This document shows, piece by piece, positions 1 through 10,630 of a DNA stretch of 53,343 bases. The stretch's first letter is position 1. Each line of letters opens with the position of its first letter. Location: assembly GCA_938038785.1 (NCBI GenBank), contig CALHTB010000074.1:1-53343 (forward strand), given 5' to 3'. Made by a program: the position numbers and the translations under genes. Source of the DNA: an uncultured Acidimicrobiales bacterium (GTDB taxonomy: Bacteria; Actinomycetota; Acidimicrobiia; Acidimicrobiales; SHLQ01). Below the pieces are notes generated by a model, which worked only from the letters and a program-made list of their open reading frames with translations, was not told the origin of the DNA and ran no database searches.

Positions 1-1
1 G

Positions 2-508
2 GTCGATGACGCTGATCGCGACGCGTACGTTCGGTTCTGGCTCGGCATCGGGCACATGCTGGGAGCGCCACTCACCAGCGTCACCAGCTACGAAGAGGGC
101 CACGCCCTGGCGCTGCACATCAGAAGCCGCCAGCGCGCTCGCAACATGAGCGGCGTGCGCCTTACCGAAGGGCTGATGGACGGGGTTGGTTCAGGGTTCA
201 CTCGAGGAACGAGTTGGATGGCCAAGGGGCTGATGCGAGTCATTGGCGACCCAGCGATCGTCGACATACTTATGGTCGACCAGGGGCCGGGTCGTTCTCG
301 TTCAACGATCATGGCGAAAATGCTGAGCCTCGGTTTCGGGAACCGGGTGACCCGCTCGTTCACGCGCTGGGCCGTCAACACTGCAGGTCGCAAGTCGCTC
401 GAGCCATACTTTGCGCTGGGTTCGAGCCGGCCGTTCCGCAGGCCTCTTCAACAGGGCGAAGGAACCGCCAAGCCGGTGACGGTCATCGATCGTGACTACT
501 GGCCGTAG
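2..508 (+). CDS. DUF2236 / MpaB-Lcp-like oxygenase, C-terminal part (5' truncated by window edge)
   Basis: The reading frame is open from base 2, so the gene begins before the window. About 168 residues are visible. The segment RFWLGIGHMLG followed by a basic stretch and GVRLTEGLMDG resembles the C-terminal half of DUF2236 proteins (mpaB / latex-clearing-protein-like, heme-dependent oxygenases), where a 'W..iGh.lG' helix precedes an 'eGr.LT..Ll' helix. The heme-ligating residues would lie upstream and cannot be seen. The stop is two bases from the stop of the convergent regulator gene. The identification rests on general pattern only; an uncharacterised alpha-helical protein is the alternative. 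Confidence 0.5.
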   Translation, partial: VDDADRDAYVRFWLGIGHMLGAPLTSVTSYEEGHALALHIRSRQRARNMSGVRLTEGLMDGVGSGFTRGTSWMAKGLMRVIGDPAIVDILMVDQGPGRSRSTIMAKMLSLGFGNRVTRSFTRWAVNTAGRKSLEPYFALGSSRPFRRPLQQGEGTAKPVTVIDRDYWP

Positions 509-510
509 GG

Positions 511-3372
511 CTACGGACCAACCGTCTCGGTTTGGCGTTGCGCCGCAACCAAGAACTCGCTGGCGCCGGCAGCATGCAGACGTATGTCGAACACGTCGGT
601 AAGAAGTGGCGGCACGAGCTCGGTGACGACCTTGCGTAACAGCGCTCGATCCTCAGGCAAGAGCAGCGCATCGGCGGTGTAGCTCCGCGCCCAACCAAGA
701 ACCGTGCCGGCTTCGTCGGGCTGTTCGAGTTCGAGCAGAACCAGAGCAATCTCGTTCAGTGTTCGAGCAAAGAACCGCTCCTTTCGCATGCCAACCCAGA
801 TGTCGAGTAGCGACTGGAGTGGGCCTGTCGCATCGCTTGCGCGGCCCCCAAGGCGAGCCGCGGTGGCAACACCGCTGAGCGCCGACGCAATGACCCATCG
901 ATTCTGAACCGTCTGGGCGAGGCGCAAGGACTCAGCGAAGTTGAGCAGCGCTGGTTCAGGGTGTCGCAACAGTTCCGCACAGCCCATTGCGTACTTCGCC
1001 CAGGCAATGCTGGTGGGATTCTCCGAGTTCTCCGCAAGCTCAAGGCTTCGCAACGCGGCCCGCAACGCTGACTTGTGGTCGCCCATGAAGGTCGAGCCAA
1101 TGGCTTGGTTGACGAGACAATCAGCCTGGTCCCGCTCGGTGCCATCGCGTTCGGCAGCCCCGATCAGTGCAAACATCGCGTCAGCTGTCGCTGTTGCATC
1201 GAAGGTTGTTGCAGCCACGTTCAGCTGAGTTCGCAGCGCGGTGATCGGATGCGGCTGATTTCGCTCTTCGGCGACAGCAATGGCGCGTTCGGCGTAGGAC
1301 CGAGCTCGCGGGAGCCGGTCACTGGCCCAGGCTGTAAGCCCGGCCGTTGCGAGCAACTCGGGATAGTTGTCCGACGATTGCGCAGCTGGAACTTCGGCCA
1401 CTTTGTGCGGCCATCCAAGGGTTGCGAAGTCGAGTCGAAAAAAGGAGTACTCGTGGAGTGCGAGTACGAACTCGATCGCCCGCTCGATATCGCCGGTGTC
1501 GAGCAGATAGTCGAGGGCCTTATGAAGTTGTGGAATTACGCGGTGAAGGTGTTCAACCGCCGCCTGCTCTTCAGGCCCAACAGACTGAGCACCACGCTGG
1601 AGGGCGAGCTCATAGAAGTATGAAGCGTGGGTGCTTCGGGCCACATCGAGTTCGCCACGAGCGCGCAACCGCTCGACTGCGTGGGAGCGCATCGACAGGT
1701 CGAGCCGATAGCGGATGTGGCCTGACCCTTTGCCTGACCTCGATGGTCGGACTAGCCCGGCCTCGATGAGCGTTGTTAGATGCCGACGGACAAGAGCGAC
1801 GGGAAGGCCAACCCCGCCAGCGATGTCTGTTGCCGATGACCACCCGGCGAACACCCCAAGCCGCTCGTACAGCTGCTGCTCGGCTTCGCTACGCAGATCC
1901 ACCGACCAGTCGAGAGCCTTCGCTAGCCGGTCGTCTACGTGTTCAACCGGGCCGCTCCAATCTTCGAGTAACTCCTCGACCGAGGCAAAGCGGAGCTGTG
2001 CGGCAAACAGCTCGACATGCAATGGGATGGTGCCAATTTCATCGATGACCGCTGCGACCACCGCTTCGTCGTCGAGCGTCGATTCGGCAAGCAACATCGA
2101 CGCTGCAGCCTCGACATCGACGCCGGTCAACGAAATGTTGGTGAAGTCATACGACTGCGTAGCGGTCGAACGCGTAATGGTGATTGCACTGGCACCATCA
2201 CCGGCGGAGACAAGTTCGGAAACACGTCCAAGGACCTCTGGCGCAGGGTTGTCGAGCACGACAACCGTCGGCTCGCTCGCTAGCGCTGGCGTCAGCGCGC
2301 CGATTGCGTCGCGCTCAGATGGCCGAACGCCGAGCTGCTTGGACAGCTCGCCGAACACCTGCTGCTCATCTTTCCTTGCGCAGTCCACCCAGAGGATTCG
2401 ACGGCCAGAGTCACCCAGACAGAAGTGCGCGACCAGCCGGGTCTTTCCAACTCCCGGTGGTCCGGTTACCGCCACCCAAGAATGCCCTTCGATAGCACTG
2501 GCCATTTCCGCTAGTTCATCAACTCTGCCGACGAATGGGCCATCGTGGGCTGGGACGATCGCTGGTCGAGGAGCAATTTCGGCCAGTCCATCGACCTCGG
2601 ATAGCACCTCGGGTTTGTCGAGGATGAGCGATGGGTCCTGATTGAGGATCGCAGCTTCAAGCTCTTGTAGTGCAGGCCCAGGCTCAAGGCCGAGGTCGTC
2701 GCCGAGCGTCTGGCGAGCCCGCTGGCCGGCCCGCAGCGCTTCGGCCTGGCGGCTCGATCGATACAACGCGAGCATGAGCAGCTCCCAACGCCGCTCTCGA
2801 TACGGTTCGGCCTCGACCAGCGTGGCCGCTCGGTTCGCAGCGTCTTTAGCCTTCCCTGCGTCGAGAAGGGCCTCGAGCAGGTGCTCTTCGGTGTGGCGCT
2901 TGAGTTCGAGTAGTTCGCTACTGACCGCCGAGAAGGCAGGGTCGTCGCCGACGGGCTGAAAGGGGCGACCTCGCCACAGGTCGAGCGCGGCGGACAAGTC
3001 TTCAGCTCGATCTGCCGGGTCGTCGCTGCCGACAGAAGCAATCCTGTTTTGAAAGTCAGCTGCGTCGAGCTGCTTCTCGGCAACATCGAGCCGATAGGTG
3101 CTGCCGTCGGTGACGATCATGGCGGCGTCGGGAAGCCGAGACCGCAGGCGGTGTAGCGCGACGCCCAAACTGCCCTTTGCCGAGGACGGTGCATTTACCG
3201 GCCAGAGCGCATCGATGACGACATCTTGTTCGACGGCATTTGGATACTTGGACGCAAGAATTGCGAGGAGCGAACCTTGATGTCCGCGCACCGCGGTGAA
3301 TCCATCCTCGTCGGCCATGCCCACTGGCCCGAGCACGGCAATGCGAAACAAGTTGTCGACCGCCCAATCCAC
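511..3372 (-). CDS. SARP/BTAD-family transcriptional regulator with NB-ARC-type ATPase and TPR region
   Basis: This is an AfsR/EmbR-like multidomain regulator. Counting from the GTG at 3372, residues 7-100 form the winged-helix DNA-binding domain and 101-245 the BTAD helical repeat domain (LGLEPGPALQELE). A STAND/NB-ARC ATPase follows, with Walker A GPPGVGKT at 304-311 and a Walker B-like PTVVVLDN. The C-terminal half is alpha-helical and TPR-like. The frame stays open to a GTG at 3474, but the first conserved strand (FRIAVLGPV) begins just after 3372, and the extra 34 residues are Arg-rich and unlike the family. The start is therefore uncertain and neither site has a good ribosome binding site. 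No biosynthetic cluster lies next to it, so its target is unknown. Confidence 0.85.
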   Translation of the reverse strand: MDWAVDNLFRIAVLGPVGMADEDGFTAVRGHQGSLLAILASKYPNAVEQDVVIDALWPVNAPSSAKGSLGVALHRLRSRLPDAAMIVTDGSTYRLDVAEKQLDAADFQNRIASVGSDDPADRAEDLSAALDLWRGRPFQPVGDDPAFSAVSSELLELKRHTEEHLLEALLDAGKAKDAANRAATLVEAEPYRERRWELLMLALYRSSRQAEALRAGQRARQTLGDDLGLEPGPALQELEAAILNQDPSLILDKPEVLSEVDGLAEIAPRPAIVPAHDGPFVGRVDELAEMASAIEGHSWVAVTGPPGVGKTRLVAHFCLGDSGRRILWVDCARKDEQQVFGELSKQLGVRPSERDAIGALTPALASEPTVVVLDNPAPEVLGRVSELVSAGDGASAITITRSTATQSYDFTNISLTGVDVEAAASMLLAESTLDDEAVVAAVIDEIGTIPLHVELFAAQLRFASVEELLEDWSGPVEHVDDRLAKALDWSVDLRSEAEQQLYERLGVFAGWSSATDIAGGVGLPVALVRRHLTTLIEAGLVRPSRSGKGSGHIRYRLDLSMRSHAVERLRARGELDVARSTHASYFYELALQRGAQSVGPEEQAAVEHLHRVIPQLHKALDYLLDTGDIERAIEFVLALHEYSFFRLDFATLGWPHKVAEVPAAQSSDNYPELLATAGLTAWASDRLPRARSYAERAIAVAEERNQPHPITALRTQLNVAATTFDATATADAMFALIGAAERDGTERDQADCLVNQAIGSTFMGDHKSALRAALRSLELAENSENPTSIAWAKYAMGCAELLRHPEPALLNFAESLRLAQTVQNRWVIASALSGVATAARLGGRASDATGPLQSLLDIWVGMRKERFFARTLNEIALVLLELEQPDEAGTVLGWARSYTADALLLPEDRALLRKVVTELVPPLLTDVFDIRLHAAGASEFLVAAQRQTETVGP

Positions 3373-3762
3373 AGCCTCAGTATGGCAAGCCAAATCACGT
3401 CGGTCATGCTCCGGCTGATTTCTCCTGCTCCAGGAGTGCTCGCGCGCGGTCAAAAGGGGGGCGAGGAGCGTCACGTCACTTCTGGCAGTTTTGCTGTCGT
3501 GACTTGACGATCTGAGCGATCGGCGCGAATGTGTCCTTAGTCACACCAAGACGAGAACTCGAATTAAGCGAGCTGATCCCCACGTTCTCTCACCAACAGG
3601 CAGACAAAGGCCTTTATGGCCAGTTGAGCCCACGGGAACGAGTGAGATAGCACGCCAGGATTCGACGAAAGAAGGCCTCTACGAAAGTGGAGGCCTTCTT
3701 CCGTTGTACAACAGGCTCACTAGAGGAGATGCCAAGATCGCGACGGAGTCGCTGGCATCGGG
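3373..3762. other. Spacer between groEL and the SARP gene
   Basis: About 390 bases without a credible gene. The only clear element is the hairpin terminator at 3669-3700. The part proximal to the SARP gene presumably holds its promoter and leader on the minus strand, but no convincing -35/-10 pair was seen. No tRNA or known ncRNA fold was recognised. Confidence 0.5.
3669..3700 (-). terminator. Rho-independent terminator of groEL
   Basis: A perfect 11-bp inverted repeat (AAGAAGGCCTC / GAGGCCTTCTT) is extended inward by a wobble pair and two Watson-Crick pairs around a 4-nt loop (GAAA on the plus strand). It lies about 60 bases after the groEL stop. Read on the minus strand the right arm ends in CTTCTTTCG, a short U-rich tail. 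Confidence 0.8.
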
Positions 3763-5418
<1,656 letters not shown>

Positions 5419-5419
<1 letters not shown>

Positions 5420-5446
5420 TCCTAGGCCGTCAGAGCCGGTTGGCAA
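5419..5446 (-). promoter_or_regulatory. Putative sigma-A-type promoter of groEL
   Basis: On the minus strand TTGCCA (5446-5441) and TAGGAT (5424-5419) are separated by 16 bases. The -10 abuts the CIRCE palindrome, so HrcA bound there would block RNA polymerase. The -35 lies inside the last codons of the upstream glycerate kinase gene. Inferred from box resemblance only. Confidence 0.5.
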
Positions 5447-6416
5447 CCGCCTCACGAACGCACGACAGTGGGTCGTCGAGTGCCCGCTCCAAACCAAACG
5501 CCTCGGCCAACGAAATGGCGTCGATCCGCGACTCGACGCCGTCAAATACTTGGCCAGCAATCGCTAGTACATCGACACCGTGTTGGGCTGCGAGCCCGGC
5601 AACCCCACCAACAACTTTGCCGTCAAATGACTCTTCGTCGAGGAATCCTTCGCCGGTGATGACGAGGTCGGCCTTGGCGAGTGCGGCGTCGAGCCCGACC
5701 TGTTCGGCGACGATTTCGAAGCCGTCGACCAGCCGTGCCCCAAACGCCGCAAGCCCACCAGCAAGCCCTCCGGCGGCGCCCGACCGTTCAAGGGCCGTAA
5801 TGTCGACTTGGTAGTCATCTGCGTAACGGGCAGCAAGCGCCGTCAGCCGTCGTGTGAGCATCGCCACCTGCGCTGGCGACGCGCCCTTCTGCGGGCCGAA
5901 TACTGCTGCGGCATCGATGAATCTGGTGCGCACATCGCAAGCGACAACCACGTCGATTCCGCTCAGCCGGGTCGGCGAGCCGAGCGCTTCGATAGCGCCG
6001 AGGCCGCCGTCGGTAGTGGCCGAGCCACCGACGCCAACGATGATCGTGGTCGCCCCTGCCTCGATCGCTTCGTCAATCAGTTCACCCACCCCAGCGGTGG
6101 TGGCCTGCAGTGGATCGTTCTTCTCTCGGCCTCCCGCAACGACCAAACCCGAGGCGTGGGCCATCTCGATGACCGCCGTTCCGGCTTCGAGACGCCATGG
6201 CGCTTCGACAGATGAGCCTCGCGGCCCGGTGACTTCGCTTGTGCGATTCGCTCCCCCGAGCGCGACGAGCGTGCCATCGCCCCCGTCGGCCATAGGGATC
6301 TGCACGCATGTTCCACCAGCGGATTCAACTGAAGCTGCTATCGCTGCAGCAACATCGCCTGCGCTGGCGGTTCCCTTGAACTTGTCTGGTGCAGCAACGA
6401 CGCGCAGTGCGGACAT
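5430..6416 (-). CDS. Glycerate kinase
   Basis: Glycerate kinase of the GlxK/GarK type (Pfam Gly_kinase), which phosphorylates D-glycerate with ATP. At 328 residues it is slightly shorter than the usual ~370-380. Characteristic segments are VVAAPDKFKGTASAGDVA at the N-terminus, ADGGDGTL, the Gly-rich GVGGSATTDGG and the TGEGFLDEESFDGKVVGGVA region near the C-terminus. Its stop is 65 bases from the groEL start, and the groEL promoter overlaps its 3' end, so the two are probably independently transcribed. The LLM oxidoreductase gene lies 19 bases upstream on the same strand, suggesting a two-gene unit. Confidence 0.93.
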   Translation of the reverse strand: MSALRVVAAPDKFKGTASAGDVAAAIAASVESAGGTCVQIPMADGGDGTLVALGGANRTSEVTGPRGSSVEAPWRLEAGTAVIEMAHASGLVVAGGREKNDPLQATTAGVGELIDEAIEAGATTIIVGVGGSATTDGGLGAIEALGSPTRLSGIDVVVACDVRTRFIDAAAVFGPQKGASPAQVAMLTRRLTALAARYADDYQVDITALERSGAAGGLAGGLAAFGARLVDGFEIVAEQVGLDAALAKADLVITGEGFLDEESFDGKVVGGVAGLAAQHGVDVLAIAGQVFDGVESRIDAISLAEAFGLERALDDPLSCVREAVANRL

Positions 6417-6435
6417 CTGTCCATCATGGCGAACT

Positions 6436-7389
6436 TCAGCCGGTTGCGCGCAGTCGTTCGACCACAGGTGTCATTGCCTCGACATCTCGACTCACGAAGT
6501 AGGAGATCCCGAAGCGGTCGTGATGATCGGTGAACTGAGCCGCAATCTCGTCGTGAGTGCCAAAGGCGAGATAGGGCGTGACTAACCCGTGCTCGACGGT
6601 CAGCCCCTCGGTTGGGAAGTCGACATCGAGGAGCTCTTCGATCTTACCGCGGCGGTCGTTGGTGATCTCGACCCGTTGCACAAGCACGTTGAGCTCGGGG
6701 GTTTGTTCTCGTCGGGCTGCCCCGTTGTGAATCCAGCCGATCTGCTGCTCGAGCCGGTCGAGCCCGAACCCCACCGAGTGCCGATGGCCATCGGCCATGG
6801 TCTTGCGGAGGCCGTTGAGGCCAACGATGTCTGCGTGTTCCCCGGCGTGGGTCAACAATGCCTCGCCATTGCCGCCAACAAGAATCGGCAATCGATCTTG
6901 CACCGTTCGTTCGATCTGCGCGTTGTCGATGTTGTAGTACTCGCCGTCGAAGTTGACGACCTTGCCGTCCAAGAGCGGGCGGATGATCTCCACCGCCTCT
7001 GCTAGGCGACGCTTGCGAATCGGTGCGTCATCGAGGGCAATGCCTGTTGCACCAAATTCGCTCGGCGTGTGGCCTGCGCCGATACCGAGCTCGAACCGGC
7101 CGTTGGACAGATGGTCGAGGGTGGAGACCTCCCATGCAAGCTGCACCGGGTTTCGCATCTCGTTGTTGATCACAAACGTGCCGAGTCGGATCGTGCTGGT
7201 CTCGCGGGCGATTGCTCCCAGCAGCACCATGGGGGACGGCAGATCTTCGTTCACATGGTCGGCCACGCTGATCACGTCGAACCCAGCCGCCTCGGCCGCC
7301 TTGGCTTCGGCGATGATCTCGTCGATAGTGCCGTCGATTCGAAGCTGATGTCCGAGTCGAATCGGCCACTGACCCTGCGCTGCTTCCAT
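6436..7389 (-). CDS. LLM-class (luciferase-like) F420-dependent oxidoreductase
   Basis: A 317-residue protein of the bacterial luciferase-like monooxygenase family. The TIM-barrel strands carry family segments such as AKAAEAAGFDVISVADHV, RETSTIRLGTFVINNE, LDHLSNGRFELGIGAGHT and the later ILVGGNGEALL. It resembles the actinobacterial F420-binding subfamily (TIGR03621-like), which uses F420H2 rather than FMNH2; the substrate cannot be predicted. It is divergent from the desaturase gene with 70 bases between starts, and lies 19 bases upstream of glycerate kinase on the same strand. Confidence 0.88.
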   Translation of the reverse strand: MEAAQGQWPIRLGHQLRIDGTIDEIIAEAKAAEAAGFDVISVADHVNEDLPSPMVLLGAIARETSTIRLGTFVINNEMRNPVQLAWEVSTLDHLSNGRFELGIGAGHTPSEFGATGIALDDAPIRKRRLAEAVEIIRPLLDGKVVNFDGEYYNIDNAQIERTVQDRLPILVGGNGEALLTHAGEHADIVGLNGLRKTMADGHRHSVGFGLDRLEQQIGWIHNGAARREQTPELNVLVQRVEITNDRRGKIEELLDVDFPTEGLTVEHGLVTPYLAFGTHDEIAAQFTDHHDRFGISYFVSRDVEAMTPVVERLRATG

Positions 7390-7459
7390 TGCTGGCCCCC
7401 TCTAGTTGTGCCGGTGACAACGCATCGACGGCTCTGATTATTGCGCGTACCGTGGAGGA

Positions 7460-8458
7460 ATGTCCCAGGTAGCCGAGCCAACACACGACGACTATGTCGC
7501 GCAGATGACCGGCGGCATGGTGACGTATACGCCAAGCGACTTCACCGGCAGCGACCTCCTTCGTCCCGATGGACGGCCCCGGCCAAACTTCCGCGCCGAA
7601 CTTCGACACGTCGACGATGCCCGCAATGCCCTCGTCGTTGTTGGGCTCGCCGTGTGGGCAATCGCGACCGTGTGGGCAGTGGCGGTGCTCGACACGTGGT
7701 GGGGCGTGCTCGTCGGGATGCTGTCGATGGGGCTCGTGCAGCTGCGCATGTACATCTTGAGCCACGAGGCTGCCCACCGACTGCTGTTCTCGAACCGCAC
7801 GATCAACGACGTCATCGGGATCAACATTTTGGGCTGGCTACCGCTTGGCACCGGCACGCACCATTACCGGCGTGGCCACGCCAACCATCACCGCGACGAG
7901 TTCGGCCCGAACGAACCCGACTTCCTGCTTTACTCGTTCTACCCAATCGTCAAGGCGAGTTTTCGTCGCAAGCTCCGTCGAGACGCCACCGGCGTTTCTG
8001 CGTACCGCATGCTCAAGCCCCGTTTCACCGGGTTGGTGAAGCCTGAGTTTCGCTCGATCAGCTTGCGGTTCTTCGCCGGGCAGGCCCTCGTGTTCGCACT
8101 GTTTGCAGTGGTCGGTGAACCGCTGCTGTATCTCGTGCTCTGGATCGCTCCGTACCTGACCTACTACCAAGTACAGAACCGGCTTCGAGCAATTGCCGAA
8201 CACGGGGGCATGACCCGTTCGGACGATCGGCGTGAGACCACGCACCATGTCGAGCAACACTGGCTCCCTGGGTTCTTCATGGCGCCCTATGGCGTTGGCT
8301 ACCACCTAGCCCACCATGTCGACTCGGGCGTGCCGTTTCGGAACCTCCCCAAGCTCCACCGAGCACTCCGAGACGCTGGCTACCTCGAGGGCATGATCGT
8401 GTGGCCGAACTATCGAAGCTTGTGGAAGGCGCTGCTGCGCGACAGCGACGACGCGTAA
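7460..8458 (+). CDS. Membrane fatty acid desaturase family protein
   Basis: A 332-residue integral membrane di-iron protein. The three histidine clusters of the family are visible: HEAAH at 102-106, HRRGHANHH-type box around 134-144 (HHYRRGHANHH), and YHLAHHVD near residue 278. Hydrophobic segments at about 58-78 and 82-100, and another pair near 210-235, fit the usual four-helix topology. Likely activity is O2-dependent desaturation or hydroxylation of a lipid; carotenoid ketolases/hydroxylases and alkane hydroxylases share these boxes. The ATG follows GGAGGA with almost no spacing, so the true start might be an internal ATG. It is 10 bases upstream of otsA, so the two are probably cotranscribed. 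Confidence 0.88.
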   Translation: MSQVAEPTHDDYVAQMTGGMVTYTPSDFTGSDLLRPDGRPRPNFRAELRHVDDARNALVVVGLAVWAIATVWAVAVLDTWWGVLVGMLSMGLVQLRMYILSHEAAHRLLFSNRTINDVIGINILGWLPLGTGTHHYRRGHANHHRDEFGPNEPDFLLYSFYPIVKASFRRKLRRDATGVSAYRMLKPRFTGLVKPEFRSISLRFFAGQALVFALFAVVGEPLLYLVLWIAPYLTYYQVQNRLRAIAEHGGMTRSDDRRETTHHVEQHWLPGFFMAPYGVGYHLAHHVDSGVPFRNLPKLHRALRDAGYLEGMIVWPNYRSLWKALLRDSDDA

Positions 8459-8468
8459 GCTGAGCTGC

Positions 8469-9842
8469 GTGCCTCGACCAATTCTGATCGCGTCCAACCG
8501 CGGCCCCGTCTCGTTCGCATCCGTCGATGGCGAACTCATTGCCTCACGTGGGGCGGGCGGCCTCGTCACCGGGCTCGGTCCGCTTGTGCATGGCACCGAC
8601 GCTCGTTGGATCGCCGCGGCTCTGACCGACGGTGATCGTCTCGCAGCCGAATCGGGAATGATCGAAGCCGAAGGGTTCAAGGTTCGCACCCTGGCGATCG
8701 ACCCCGACGAGCTCGATCTGGCCTACAACGTCATTGCCAACGAGACACTTTGGTTCGTGTATCACGACCTCTACGACCGGGTGCGAGCTCCGGTTATCGA
8801 TTCGGAATGGTACGAAGCCTGGGCTGCCTACCGGAACTACAACCACACGTTTGCCGACACGATTATCGCTGAGGCAGAACCCGACTCGATCGTGCTGCTA
8901 CAAGATCACCACTTGGCGTTGGCCTCGATGAAGATCCGCGACGAACGGCCCGATATTTCGACCGTGCACTTCAGCCATACCCCGTTCCCCACACCCGACG
9001 CGCTTCGTCTTCTGCCCGAACTTGCCCGCACTGAACTGTTGCTCGGCTACATGGCCGCCGGTTCTCTGGGCTTTCATTCGAGCCGCTGGAGCGACAACTT
9101 CATCGCATGCAGCCGCGAGAATTTGGGTGTGCGACCAACCAACACTTTTGTCTCGCCACTTGGGCCCGACGCAGATGCGCTCGCCGAGGTGGCGGCATCA
9201 GATGACTGCACCGCGGCCATTGCTGCCCTCGACGAAATTGCTGGCGACAAGATCGTCATCGCACGGACTGAACGGCTCGAGCTGTCCAAGAACTTGCTAC
9301 GCGGCTTCTGGGCCTACGACGAGTTTCTGGCAATGCGCCCCGACCTTCATGGAGACGTTGTCTTTATCGCCTCGTTCTCGCCAAGCCGAACCGACGTATC
9401 CGACTACACCCGGTATCGGATCGAAGTTGAGGCCGCCATCGAAGAGATCAATGCTCGATGGGGTTCCGACGAGTGGACACCGATCCACTACACCGTCGAG
9501 AACAACTACTTCGCGGCCATTGCGTTGCTTCGTCGATACGACGCGCTGCTGGTCAACCCGATTCGCGATGGCTTAAACCTCGTCGCCTCTGAAGGTGCCA
9601 TCGTCAACGACCGCGACGGCATCGTCCTGCTCAGCCGAGAGGCCGGCGTCTTCGACGAGATGGCAGGGCTGGCCGTCGAGGTCCACGCCTATGACATCAC
9701 CCAAACCGCCCAAGCACTGTCCGACGTGCTCGATATGGACAGTGAACAGCGCAGCGAAACCGCAGCCGACCTCGCAGACGTCGCGCGATCTCGCAACCCC
9801 CGCCTCTGGCTCGACGAACAACTCGCCGCAGCCCAAAACTGA
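8469..9842 (+). CDS. otsA: Trehalose-6-phosphate synthase (GT20)
   Basis: Transfers glucose from a nucleotide-glucose donor to glucose-6-phosphate. The protein has 457 residues and a GTG start. GT20 signatures are ASNRGPVSF at the N-terminus, the HFSHTPFPTPDALRLLP segment, LGYMAAGSLGFHSSRW, and the donor-site motif NPIRDGLNLVASEGAIVNDRDG with LLSREAG. The nearby otsB on the opposite strand supports the trehalose pathway. The gene ends seven bases before the convergent otsB stop. Confidence 0.95.
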   Translation: MPRPILIASNRGPVSFASVDGELIASRGAGGLVTGLGPLVHGTDARWIAAALTDGDRLAAESGMIEAEGFKVRTLAIDPDELDLAYNVIANETLWFVYHDLYDRVRAPVIDSEWYEAWAAYRNYNHTFADTIIAEAEPDSIVLLQDHHLALASMKIRDERPDISTVHFSHTPFPTPDALRLLPELARTELLLGYMAAGSLGFHSSRWSDNFIACSRENLGVRPTNTFVSPLGPDADALAEVAASDDCTAAIAALDEIAGDKIVIARTERLELSKNLLRGFWAYDEFLAMRPDLHGDVVFIASFSPSRTDVSDYTRYRIEVEAAIEEINARWGSDEWTPIHYTVENNYFAAIALLRRYDALLVNPIRDGLNLVASEGAIVNDRDGIVLLSREAGVFDEMAGLAVEVHAYDITQTAQALSDVLDMDSEQRSETAADLADVARSRNPRLWLDEQLAAAQN

Positions 9843-9849
9843 CGGACAA

Positions 9850-10623
9850 CTACGGGGTTGCGGCCTCGGCGATGGTGTTCAGGATCCTGAGGACGTCTTC
9901 GGGGGTGTCGACGACATCGGTTGCCAGTTCGTGCATCTCGGGCACCGTCTCGTGGTTGGCTACGAGGACTGCTGCGTAGCTGTCCACCTGGCCCGATTCG
10001 GCTGCATGTTTGAGCTTCGCGAACGCAGGAAGGTCGCCGACATCATCGCCGATGTACATGGCAGTTCGCATGCCGACGAGCAGGTCGCCAACGACGTCAC
10101 CCTTTGAACGAGACGACGGCGGGTGAAGCTCGACAGACATTTTGGCCGAGCGGGCATCGAGGCCGGTTCGCGATGCGGTGTCGCGTGTCCATTGCTCGAT
10201 TCGAGTGGCGTCGTCGGCTGACCGTCGATAGTGCACGGTCAGCGAGTAGCGCTTGTCCTCAACAGATTCAATGCCGAAGAGTTCACGTGCCTCATCCGCG
10301 GTCTGGGACATGACCGGCAGCCATTCGAGCGCCGCCGAATCGATCAGGAGCCGGTCGCCTGTGCGATGCTCGAGCCCGTACAAGCCAGAAAGCTCGATCG
10401 GTGCGGAGAAGAATCGTTCCAGAAACGCGACGGGGCGTCCCGAAACAACGGCGACGGTTCCGAGCACCGAAGCTAGACCCGCTAGAGCATCTCCAGCACC
10501 GGCGATCGGTTCGACCAATGCCGGGTCGTCGATGATGTCCGACAATGTGCCGTCGAGGTCGGTGAAGAGCGCGCAGCGGCCCGGGTCATTTGCAACGGCT
10601 GCATAGACCTCGTCGAGGCTCAT
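9850..10623 (-). CDS. otsB: Trehalose-6-phosphate phosphatase
   Basis: A HAD-superfamily phosphatase of 257 residues, the second step of OtsA/OtsB trehalose synthesis. The catalytic DLDGT is at 22-26 with the nucleophile Asp22. The second motif is VAVVSGRP, and GDDVGDLPAF supplies the metal-binding acidic residues near the C-terminus. It is encoded tail-to-tail with otsA rather than in an operon with it. Seven bases upstream of its start lies the end of the LytR_C gene, so it is probably transcribed with that pair. Confidence 0.95.
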   Translation of the reverse strand: MSLDEVYAAVANDPGRCALFTDLDGTLSDIIDDPALVEPIAGAGDALAGLASVLGTVAVVSGRPVAFLERFFSAPIELSGLYGLEHRTGDRLLIDSAALEWLPVMSQTADEARELFGIESVEDKRYSLTVHYRRSADDATRIEQWTRDTASRTGLDARSAKMSVELHPPSSRSKGDVVGDLLVGMRTAMYIGDDVGDLPAFAKLKHAAESGQVDSYAAVLVANHETVPEMHELATDVVDTPEDVLRILNTIAEAATP

Positions 10624-10630
10624 TGACTAG

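Noticed and set aside
3640..3700. tRNA-like T-arm (GTCGAATCC on the minus strand)
   Set aside because: The T54 position is wrong, no acceptor or anticodon stem can be built, and the flank is the groEL terminator.
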